Assembly: GCA_021464415.1 (NCBI GenBank)
Contig: CM038464.1
Location: forward strand, 52,186,783 to 52,250,782
Direction of reading: 5' to 3'
DNA: 64,000 bases
Origin: Lonicera japonica
Lineage: Eukaryota; Streptophyta; Magnoliopsida; Dipsacales; Caprifoliaceae
Shown here: positions 52,558 through 61,903 of the stretch, piece by piece
Layout: every line of letters starts with the position of its first letter
How positions within the stretch are numbered: position 1 is the first letter of the stretch
Position numbers and translations under genes: made by a program
The notes under the pieces: model-generated
What the model was told of the DNA's origin: nothing
Database searches by the model: none
Seen by the model: the letters and a program-made list of their open reading frames with translations, nothing else

Positions 52558-53527
52558 AATCTTATTTTTGTTTTTTCATTTTAAAATTATTAAGATGATA
52601 TGTAATTTATCTATTAGTGCTTAATGACTTACTACGTACTGTTTGTTTTGTTTTAATTATGATGTAATGTAATATTTGAGTTTAATTATTATCTTTTTCA
52701 CATAATATTGTATTATGACTTTTAATATGATAATAGTATTACTGTAACTTTATATACTTTGTTTATGACTGTCAGTTTATATTAAAATGCTTAACTATAT
52801 TACTGTACATGATGTTTAATGACGCGACAATTTGTTTATAATTAAGCATCTAATGTATATATTTATTTATTATAGGTTTTTGTAGATGGATCCGGGTCCT
52901 GAGGACCATCGCGTACTATATTTACAGGATCAGCATAGATCATCTTCTATTTAGGAAGGGCGAGACTTTGGTTTATTAGAGCCACGACAAAATGACATTG
53001 ATTTTAAGTGCCAAGATGGACGACCGATTATCTTACCCGATAGAGTGCAGCGTTTACTATCACGAGCAGGATTATACGAACTCTATCGGGTTGGATATAT
53101 AAAGTACGATCACGCTTTCATTACAGCGTTAGTAGAGCGATGGAGACAGGAGACCCATACTTTCCATCTCCCAGTTGAAAAATGTACTATCACTTTACAG
53201 GATGTCACAATACTACTAGGATTGCCAATCGATGAGCATGCTGTTACCACAACACCATTGGTCGGAGATCCTGCTGACATTTGCGAGTGTGTACTAGGCG
53301 TTCGGCCTGACGCTACTTCTCTGAAGAAATCCAAACTAAAACTTTCATGGTTAGCTAATACATTTCGGGAGATACCGAACGATGGGGCCGAAGATGCCAC
53401 TGTAGAGCGATATGCCCAGGCATGGATTCTTCACTCGCTCGGGGGATGTATATTGGGCGATAAATCGACTACATTTGTCAGGATTTCATTACTCCCGTTC
53501 GTCGAAGATTTACATATGGCGGGATAG

Positions 53528-54281
53528 TTAGTGGTGGAGCCAAGATTTTGGCTCAGGTGGGGCCAAAATACAACACAACAAGAATTTTTTGCATATACAA
53601 TAATAAAGCCAAAATTAAAATATTATATACCGGAACAAAATTTTAACATCAATAATCAAATATATACCGAAATTATCAACATCAATAAATAAATAATCAA
53701 CATCAATAAAAAAATTCTTAGTATTCAAAATTTTAAAACAATATGTATAAAATTATAAAAAAAAAATCTAACCTAAAATACTGGACTCAATGAAGAATAA
53801 AGATGGAGAGAAGAGCCTTGGCTGCTTGTTGCTTGAAAAAAAAAATTAAACGAAAGAACTAAGCAGCTCACAAAGAAATTGAATGGAAAAGGAGAGAAAT
53901 GGGAGAAGAAGAAATGGCTGCACTGGTCTGCTACTACTGCTGCTGCCTGATTGTTTAAAAGGTTAAAACCTAACCTAATACATATTACAAACTAAAACCT
54001 TCAACTTATAACGTTTATTGCACATAACCCCCCCACCTCCCCATATAACTTTCCAGCTTCAGAAAAAAGCTCCCCGCCCCATACTTTACACTCTCACATC
54101 TTATTACAAAGCCGCCCCTTCATCTTATAAGTTTAATCTCACAAACCACCCTCCCCTGTAATTCCACATTGGTCCCTCGTCTTTTCCTTCCCACACATAA
54201 CCCCCCATACTCTCAAAAACTTTTTCAAAAGTCCAGGTGGGGCCATGGCCCCACCTGGCCCCTTACTGCCTCTACCCCTGA
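53528..54281. mobile_element. Non-autonomous hAT element inside the PMD gene
   Basis: Ends TTAGTGGTGGAGCCA and TGCCTCTACCCCTGA are inverted, and the second internal motif GGTGGGGCC occurs at both sides. The target duplication CGGGATAG / CAGTATAG (53,520-53,527 and 54,282-54,289) matches at 6 of 8; removing the element restores the PMD reading phase. It is non-coding, of the CAGGGGCG family. Confidence 0.82.
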
Positions 54282-55994
54282 CAGTATAGTTGAGGGAGTG
54301 CGGCACTTGCTATTTTGTATAGAGAGATATGCCGAGCATCACGTAGAAAATTAAAACAGATTGCGGGTCCCCTTATACTATTACAAGTCTACATTGAATT
54401 CATTAAATTACATTATAATATTGATTTAAATAACATAACTTATAAAATTTTTTAGGTCCTTTTTGCTAGCTATGGGGTTGGGAGCGAATGTCTCATATTA
54501 GTCCACGACGGGTTGGCACACTGATTATAGCTGAGCAAATTGTTAATGAGATGGATGGAGCACCACATGGAGCCAGGTACGAAATATATAACAAGTATGT
54601 TACTGATTGTCAACTTTTTCGCATATGCTTAATGTATTCTTCATTTCGTATAGGTGGCGAACAAGATTGTTACTTGATTGCACCCCGACACACGTACTGG
54701 GCCATTATAAAGACCAATTAGACTGTAAGCAGGCGGAGCAGGTATATGTGCAACTGTTATTATTAATGTTTTAAGATTATTTTACTTAATATGATTGGAT
54801 GAATGGTATCTTATAATAAATGGATTGTTGTTGAGAAACAATAATGTATTTAATTGCGAAAATGTGATTGGATGTATGATGATTTAGAAATAAGTTTTTG
54901 AACAGGTAAATTTAAAATTATTGGATTGTTATAAATACAAATGAAACTCTGCCAAAATTTCCTTAGAAATATGTACTTTTGAAGATATGAATAGTTGTTA
55001 AGAGACAATTATGATATTGGAAATTTTGGATGATATTTGATATTGGACGTGTTAAACAGATGTATTGAAAATTATGGAATTGTATTAAAAACAAACGGAA
55101 CTCTGCCGAAATTTCCTTATAATTTGATAAAAAGTGTTAAATATTGTTATTATTCTTCAAGTACTAATCATACATATGAAAATTTTTCCAAATGATATGG
55201 CAGCCATATACAGCTCATGTATTTGCATAATTGCCTTGATATTGTCTAATCGGTAAAGATATTTGGCGGACACGTTCTCCCCTGATTTTTTTCGAGGTTG
55301 TGGAGTGGCATATCCCAGATCGTGTGATGCGTCAGTTTGGTTTATAACAGGCCATCCTAGACATTTTTGATACTATTTCGCAGCTTCACGATATGGACAT
55401 GAGGGGGAGGTCCCGAGGGAAACCATGTGATTAGACGCAGACACATCGAGACTATATTGATTACTAGGATAGGCGGCATGATCATGTAGTTAACGCGCCC
55501 GCATTAGAACGCCCAATCAATTACGACGACCCCTATATGATTTGGTTTCGGACCATTACAAGTTGTTTCATGAGTCCCCTACAGGAGCGGCCACCTGATT
55601 TTGGCCTTGAGCCCGTCGCAATTGCGTTGGAGACTCTCGTACGTTAATGTTAATTTAAATTGGATTGTTATATAATTTATTCCTACATTTCGATATTGTC
55701 TAATGATAAGTTGTGTTTTCATGGTACAGGGGGACGTGCTTGCAAAAATATATGCTTTGGCACAGAGACATCCTCTTCAGTCAACAACAGGAGATCCCAC
55801 ATTGGAGGAGATATCAGACTTATCACATAGCGCGCTTGTTGCTGTGCGACAAGAGTTTCGCCTTACGGTTGACCCACTTGAGGTGCGAGCGCCTATACCG
55901 GCCCCAATGCCACGTCCTCGTGCACGTGCAGTGAGGAAGAGACATACAATTACGGCCCCTACTCAGCCAGAGGCCTCTTCATCCCATGCAGGTC

Positions 55995-56695
55995 CCCCCA
56001 CATCCTCATATTATATCTCTATATTCCCCCATCTTCCCCTACCGCCTCTCCACCACCTCTCATCATATCTGCACCAGGCCCCACCACCTCTCCACCAGCC
56101 CCCACCGCCTCTCCACCACATACTATTATATCTCCACCAGCCTCTCCACCACATCTCCGCCAGCCCCCATCACCTCTCCATTACCCCCCCACCTTATGTC
56201 CACCACGGTCCACCACCTCTCGAGCACCTCTCACAGCATTTGGACCATATACTACCACACATCGACCACGCCCCACCATACATCGACCTCCCCCCACCAC
56301 GTCTCGGACACGCCCCACTACATATCCACTTCCCCCCATCACATATCGGACATGCCCCACCGCATATCCACCTCCACCTATCACATATACACCTTCCCTC
56401 ACCATATATCGGCCACCCCTACCACATCTCGACCACCCACCACCACATATCAGCCACCCTCCACCACATATCGACCATCTCTTACGACTTCTCGACCACC
56501 TCTCCCCACATATCCACCAGGTCCCACCACCATATCACCACCCCCACCACATCTCCACCACCCCCCTGACAGCTCGACTACCTCCCACCACCTTATCACC
56601 ACCCCTAACCACATCTCCACCACCCCCCCGACAGCTCGACCACCTCCCACCACATATCCACCACCCCCTCCCACATATCCACCACCTTCTGATAG
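55995..56695 (+). repeat. Pro/His/Thr-rich short tandem repeats in the PMD tail
   Basis: Dozens of imperfect units built from CACCACCTC / CCCCCACCACATATC. Because stops are absent in several frames, two + strand frames (55,703-56,569 and 55,986-56,894) and parts of the - strand stay open. The upstream PMD is in the first frame, while the acidic SLSEDEYSS stretch downstream is in the second, so repeat slippage has shifted the frame. Confidence 0.85.
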
Positions 56696-57708
56696 TTTAT
56701 CAGAAGATGAGTATAGTTCTTCATTTCTGTCCATGTTGACATCATTTTCTCTAGTTTCACCTTACAACCAATATCTACCACCATTTGGATCACCCCATAC
56801 CCCCAGACATATGGCTCCAACAGTTACTCCAATAGCACCGACACTTTCACCCACACTTGAGCATGTAGATATTACTACAGTTGTTAGTGGCTAGAGAGCT
56901 GGACATGACTATTGTGCCAGTTGGCAGAGGCAGGGGTAGAGGCAGGGGCGAAGATGAACCTATAGAGGCACGTGTAGTTATGGATGACGATGGAAATGGG
57001 AGGCCCAAAACAAAAAGGAAAAAACCAGCTTGTGGTACTTAGTAGACATTTTGGTGGTTGATACTTTAGTTTATATATTTTTATATAGTAGATATTTGTA
57101 CTACACGTATATAATATTTTGGAATATATATGTATGTGTTATGTTGTTTTTCATATTCGTCAAACAGGGCAAAAAAACTCAGAATGCCATATAACAAAAT
57201 AAACTCTATCAAAATTTCAGTAAAATTACTGATTAATTATTTTAATTTTTTAAAGTTATAATCAGATTTTTAAATAACATAACTTTACCAATAACTATGC
57301 CTTTCTGAAGCAATTGCCCAATGGCTTGAGTGAAACAATATCAATGACTGGAAATTTCAGTAAGCCTAAGCTTTACCCTATTAACACGATATGACCACTC
57401 AATGACTTAAAAATTCAGTGAATAGTCGTATTATCATTAGTCTATGTCAAATCATGCACTTCTATCAATGGCCTCAATGACCGTATCAATGCAGTGAGTA
57501 GTCGTATCACTACACTTTGAAATGTGTTTTCAATTCATGCATTTGTATTAATGACTGCAAAAATCAGTGCTATGTCAAATCACTATTACTTTGCAGTGTA
57601 TTATCAAGTTGTCCAGCTGTATCAATGCATGTATATGTAGACATTATATAAGCACCATATCAAACTTGTTTTTTTACTTACTCATATTTTATATCATTTA
57701 ACGTTAAA

Positions 57709-58272
57709 ATGGCATCTTCAAGCTCAAACATCAACCCTGATGGCTTCTCATACTGTGACGAAATTAACCTGTGCCTTGCTTGGAAACAAGTGACCCGTGA
57801 TGCCACCTGGTGTGAGCGAGATAACCCTAAAACATGGGAGCAAATGACTACAATTTTTAATGTAGAACCTAAGAAGGAGAGCTCTTTATGGAAGAACATG
57901 GTTGTGACCGTTGAAGAACTTGCTCAATTGTGGGCAAAGGTTGAGCTAGCGGTTAAGAAATGGAACCGCTTTTACAATGAGAATAAAAGACCTACCCCTC
58001 ATCCCAAATTTATGATTAATTATCCTGGAAGTAGGGCACACTATCTCTCAAAATTCTAAATGCGCAGTTGAGAAGGAAATGGTAAATATTGTTTTCTTAA
58101 ATATAATTTATTAAAATTTAGTTGATATTTATTTTTATCATACTTTAATGCTTAATGACTTAACCTTCCATTCCTGTAGGGGGAACATGCCGATCTCATG
58201 TACTTAATAGAAGAAGGCGTAATATTTTCCTACAAGATGTACTGGACATTCCTTAAGAGCACTCTTAATTGA
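57709..58272 (+). CDS. Myb/trihelix-like frame carried by the MULE (uncharacterised)
   Basis: Open from an ATG at 57,709 to 58,059 (116 aa), probably with a second exon at 58,180-58,272 (acceptor CTGTAG; GEHADLMYLIEEGVIF, TGA). A frame change near 58,045 would be needed to join them. The middle (LCLAWKQVTRDATW, then WEQMTTIFN, then LWAKVELAVKKWNRFYNE) has the spaced Trp/aromatic pattern of Myb/SANT-like or trihelix DNA-binding domains, such as those of Harbinger ORF1-type proteins. The best preserved frame of the MULE: its first exon has no internal stop. Function is unknown; a transposon-end-binding cofactor is conceivable but inferred only from position and fold. Confidence 0.5.
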
Positions 58273-58893
58273 TATTTAGTTTATCATATGTATCAAATGA
58301 TCTACTATGTAATGTTTAAGTTAATGTGTATTTATGTTTCAGTGTTTTTCATATGTAATGGTTTTATTTTTATGCATCTTGTACCCACAGACACTTCTAT
58401 GAAAGTATTCGTGTCTATTTATGTATTAAGTTTTTATTTAATGAAAAAATGTAGTTCATCTACTAAATGCGTGTTCTATACTTAAAATACATAAGCATTG
58501 ACTACTAATTATTAGCATAGTAGATCATCTGAAAAACTAACAGTGTCTAGTTACATCAAAACACTATAAAAACACAAGCTTCTTAATGCTTGATTTTACA
58601 ACACATTTGACAATACTGTATAAGCGCATGCTTCTCACTTTTATCAATGTGACAACTACTACTTTAATTGATAGTTTTACACGATTGTCAGCCTTTACGC
58701 TTTAACAGTCTTTATCACTGAAAATTTTATTGTTTTTACAAGACTTACATCAATGCGTGATTTTACAACACATAAAAAAATCAATAATTTCACTCCTATA
58801 TAAGAATAATATGTATACTACTCTCGTCCCACACCAATATCACTCATTTTCAAAATTCACCCCATCTTACTCCCATTTTACTATAAACAAAAT

Positions 58894-59589
58894 ATGGCCA
58901 ACTCTTCTACAATTCTAGATATGGTTCCCCTCATTATAGTTGAAATTCAAGAAGAAATATGAGATCGAGTCTTGCAAAATGAAGCTCTTAGAACCATATC
59001 AATGTGTTAAAGCATATTGCGGACTCCATCTCTTTTTTTAAGACCAAGAAATTTTCTATATCATTGGCCTAATCTTGAATTTCCCTATCGTTCACCACTT
59101 GCGTTCGTGCCTTTGCACTCATGGACGTCTTTATTTTATGTCTATCTGTGGTACTTACCAAATACTTATCACTTGCCTATTGTATTCTCACCACATTTAT
59201 ACATTACATGGGATAAATGGGTATACTATGACTACACTCTATTTGACAAGTTTTGGTTTGAAGTGTTTGGTGAAGACTAGAGAATTGTTGGATCTAGACA
59301 AAGCTCACTACATTCATTGACTGAGCCAATTAATAAACATGTCATTTTAATATCAAAGTTCAACTCGAATAAGCCTTCATTGTATAACAGCAATCATCAA
59401 CCAACTTAATTCGAATGGGTAATCAATGCAAATGGATCTTTGCACATACACGACCCAGAGGATTTGTTGAACAGTGTATGCCAAACTGCAACATGGAGAG
59501 CAGAGTCATTAAATATAGGTGTTGAATATAATGCTGAAGAAATGGCAACAAGTCCAGATGCACAGATGCAACTGGAGATTGATTGAAAT
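58894..59589 (+). pseudogene. Fourth coding-like stretch of the MULE, product not recognised
   Basis: An ATG at 58,894 opens a frame that has stops after 22 codons and again soon after. Frames at 59,017-59,277 (87 aa, aromatic-rich, WYLPNTYHLPIVF, no recognised domain) and 59,406-59,589 (FEWVINANGSLHIHDPEDLL, ending at a TGA) look coding in composition. Whether they were one protein is unclear. It lies between the Myb-like frame and the right end of the MULE. Confidence 0.35.
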
Positions 59590-60130
59590 CATGGGTTTTA
59601 TAATGTTTTTCTTATATTGTAAGAAAAACGTCTTCCTCTTTTTTATGTTCATCAGACAGATATTTAAGTTCCTTCCTCTAATGCATGACGGATAAGTTTA
59701 TGTTCATTTCAAATCTCTATTATGTGTAATGGGTTTATCTAAATATTTTATTTCTTTATATACCTTTTTAAGTTATGTTAAATTTTAATTATTATAAATT
59801 ATTTGGTTATTTGTACTGAACAATTTAAATTTTATACACACATGTTATAGTAGGCATTGTATATCATTACATAAATTTTATACAGGCATCAAGATCAAGA
59901 AATAAAAAATAACACTCTCACACCAACACTTTACGTAAGCCCTTAAATTCTTACTCACTCACTAATACTTTTATTTTTAATTTTAATGCCATAACTTTAA
60001 ATGAAAATTTTAACTTTTAATAAAATCAAGCAAGCAAATTTTTTTTTAAAAAAAAGCACAAGAAAAGATCTGGAAAAACCGAATCATGTTATAGATATGG
60101 AAAAACAAAGCAAAGAGTTAAAAAAAAGTG

Positions 60131-60227
60131 GTAAAAACGCTAGCGCCAGTGGCGTTTTTACATGTAAAATCGCTATTGCACTCGGCGATTTTATATGTAA
60201 AAATGTCAGATACAATAGCGTTTTTAT
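60131..60227 (+). repeat. Three 33-bp hairpin modules at the MULE right end
   Basis: Arms GTAAAAACGC/GCGTTTTTAC, GTAAAATCGC/GCGATTTTAT and GTAAAAATGT/GCGTTTTTAT start at 60,131, 60,164 and 60,197, exactly 33 bases apart, each with an 11-12-base loop. The same module lies at the left end (48,071 and 48,104, also 33 apart). Likely transposase binding or end-recognition sites. Confidence 0.8.
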
Positions 60228-60392
60228 GTGTAAGTTTTTCTTTTAAATCGTTAATAGCACTAAAATTTTTAACTTTAAAATTGTCACTCCCTCTCACGTT
60301 TTTATATTCTACCATATTCTCCTAAATATGTCAAAAAGTATCTCATTTAACAAATTAAGTTTTATAACAACCCCATCTAAACAAAAAAAATC
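60180..60392 (-). repeat. MULE right terminal inverted repeat
   Basis: Reads from the right as GATTTTTTTTGTTTAG and aligns in inverse with 47,901-48,115 throughout, with many substitutions. Confidence 0.85.
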
Positions 60393-60563
60393 GAAAAAGG
60401 GCCGCAACTAATATTACACGTACGTACGGAAATTAACAGAAAAGGCGGGGGAGTTGCCACCTAAAAGTGGGGGCCCACAATAGAGAATCTGTCATAACAG
60501 ATAACCGTCACATCATGTACTCTTTAGTAAAACTTTCTCTCCCCCGCGCGCTCTCTCTCTATG

Positions 60564-60575
60564 TATATATATATA
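60564..60575 (+). promoter_or_regulatory. TATA box of the C2H2 gene
   Basis: TATATATATATA preceded by a CT-rich tract, about 155 bp before the ATG at 60,730, with a CT-rich leader between. It falls after the right end of the MULE, so the core promoter seems intact. Confidence 0.5.
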
Positions 60576-60729
60576 CAAGAGTACTTTCCCTCTCTGCAAA
60601 CCCTATTCTTGAAGCCATTCCTCAACCCTTCCTCATAGACCAAAAAAAACCCTACCTCCTTACCTTCGTTATCTCTTTCTCTTAAACCCTACTTTCTGTA
60701 AAACACTTTGTCCTAATTCTTCTTGAATA

Positions 60730-60918
60730 ATGGCTAGAGTAGTTTGCCTCGCATGTACCAACAACAAAGTTTTTGCAAGGTTGAGTGCCCTCGAGTCCCA
60801 TGTTAGGTCAAAGCACTCAAATCTGAGATACTTGTGCCAGACTTGCAAAAATGGGTTTCTCACTCCCAACCACCTAATTCAGCACAGAAATGAATATCAC
60901 TCAGAGTTAGCAAATTAA
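60730..60918 (+). CDS. Small protein with two C2H2 zinc fingers (62 aa)
   Basis: Complete frame from ATG to TAA. The second finger is canonical: C36-x2-C39-x12-H52-x4-H57. The first has a longer spacing: C6-x2-C9-x14-H24-x4-H29. The linker SNLRYL is short and there is almost nothing else in the protein, so it could bind DNA or RNA, or act through protein contacts; I do not recognise a named family. No plant QALGGH motif is present. The whole transcription unit would fit the 558 bp between the MULE and the Copia LTR, which begins 32 bases past the stop codon and must supply or replace its 3' UTR. Expression is not shown by sequence alone. Confidence 0.7.
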   Translation: MARVVCLACTNNKVFARLSALESHVRSKHSNLRYLCQTCKNGFLTPNHLIQHRNEYHSELAN

Positions 60919-60950
60919 ACTTATCATTTTCTTTTTCTTTTTCTTTTTAC

Positions 60951-61119
60951 TGTTAGAATATATTATTTAGTATGTAGTATATATATATATATCTAGTTTC
61001 TTTATATTAATAGGTTTCCTTATTTCATTAGGTATCTGATTGCTTCCATAATCCTATAAATATGATGCTCTTGTATCATTATTTTTAAGTTAATCAAAAA
61101 TCTCTTTCTTCTACTCTCA
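60951..61119 (+). mobile_element. Copia 5' LTR (short, about 169 bp)
   Basis: Starts TGTTAGAATATATT and ends CTACTCTCA (TG..CA). It is followed at 61,123-61,133 by TGGTATCAGAG, the primer site for initiator tRNA-Met. The 3' LTR lies outside the window. Confidence 0.8.
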
Positions 61120-61122
61120 AGA

Positions 61123-61133
61123 TGGTATCAGAG
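61123..61133 (+). other. Primer binding site of the Copia element
   Basis: TGGTATCAGAG, complementary to the 3' end of plant initiator tRNA-Met, three bases after the LTR end. Confidence 0.85.
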
Positions 61134-61903
61134 GAAGGTTAATCCTCACCATTAAACCCATAAACCTAATCCCTTCGTCGATCAACTTCATCGCAAAAAC
61201 AACCGTCCTCATCCGTATTTACGCGATTTTCTATTGCCTCGTTCATCCATCACCGATCTTCAAATATCACCAAACTATACCAATAAATTCCCCTTCCAAA
61301 AACGATCAATTCTCCGTTCGAATCATCTAAATTAGACCTTACACGTGCCACAACAGTATCTCAATTTTTCGATTATCGAGATCTAAATCTATTGGCGTCC
61401 AAACCCTACAAATCTTACATCATCAGAATCATCCTTAGAAGAAGACCACACTGGAAAAAAAATCAGCTCAAAACAACCTCTCACGCGCTCTCACGTGCCA
61501 CCTGTATCAGCGCTGTTCCGTTCTCACGCGCCTCCCAAGCACGGTTAAGCCAGCCGTTAACCCTAACGGCGTTAACTAACGCCGTTAACTGTTATCGTTA
61601 AAGTTAACAGACGTTACCATTAGTTTTGACGGCGTCAACCCAGAAGTTTTATTTATTTACAATTTGACCCCATAATTTTTTGTAATTTACAGTTTAACCC
61701 TAGAAGTTTCTGTAATTTACAGTTTGACCCTAGAAGTTTCTGTAATTTGCTTTTTGACCCTAGAAGTTTTTGTATTTCCTTTTTGATCCAAAAAAAAGAA
61801 AAAAAAAACAAAAGAAGAAAAAAAAGCAAGGGTTTCTTTTTTTTAAATTTGCCTTATTTTTACTAGTGTCTTCCAGAATCATTTTCATTCGAAGTATACA
61901 CCT
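61134..61903. other. Copia leader and largely missing gag
   Basis: Gag should occupy most of this interval, but only an unrelated-looking 69-aa frame is open. A run of about four imperfect copies of GTAATTTACAGTTTGACCC with TAGAAGTTTCT (61,640-61,790) interrupts it. Gag appears deleted or replaced except for the zinc knuckle that follows. Confidence 0.55.

Larger units (their letters stand above)
52886..57042 (+). pseudogene. Plant mobile domain (PMD, MAIN-like) gene of the MULE, disrupted
   Basis: The first exon starts at 52,886 and has the PMD hallmarks: LLSRAGLYELYRVG, ITLQDVTILLGLPIDEHAV, HSLGGCILGDKS. It is cut by a hAT element at 53,528-54,281 and resumes as GSAALAILYREICRASR. Further blocks follow: LWGWERMSHISPRRVG (54,477), WQPYTAHVF (55,198), FFEVVEWHIPDRVMRQFG (55,290) and DDPYMIWFR (55,527). 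Then come ALAQRHPLQ (55,750), a Pro/His-rich tail and a final GRGRGRGRGEDEP stretch ending at 57,042. Stops (TAG after 52,949; TGA where the family has SWGS) and frame changes in the tail make it non-functional. MAIN/MAIL host proteins share this domain and act in silencing and genome stability; transposon-borne PMDs have no assigned biochemical role. Confidence 0.85.
47901..60392 (+). mobile_element. Multi-gene Mutator-like element (MULE) with PMD gene, 12.5 kb
   Basis: The left 215 bp and the inverse of the right 213 bp align along their whole length, though degenerate; matching blocks include ATAAAACTTAATT against AAAACTTAATT, ATAAAAAYGTGAG and TTAACGATTT. A perfect 9-bp target duplication GAAAAAGGG lies at 47,892-47,900 and 60,393-60,401, the length typical of Mutator elements. 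Inside, in order and all on the + strand: a GC-rich leader, a MuDR-type transposase, a plant-mobile-domain gene, a Myb/trihelix-like frame and another coding-like stretch. MULEs that carry a PMD gene are known; the later frames are not standard parts that I recognise. Stop codons in the first two genes make it non-autonomous today. Confidence 0.88.

Noticed and set aside
56181..56820. Several Gly/Val-rich - strand frames
   Set aside because: Mirror images of the Pro/His repeat of the PMD tail.
60001..60325. Overlapping frames on both strands at the MULE right end (81 aa and 65 aa)
   Set aside because: They come from the inverted 33-bp modules, which keep both strands open; not coding.
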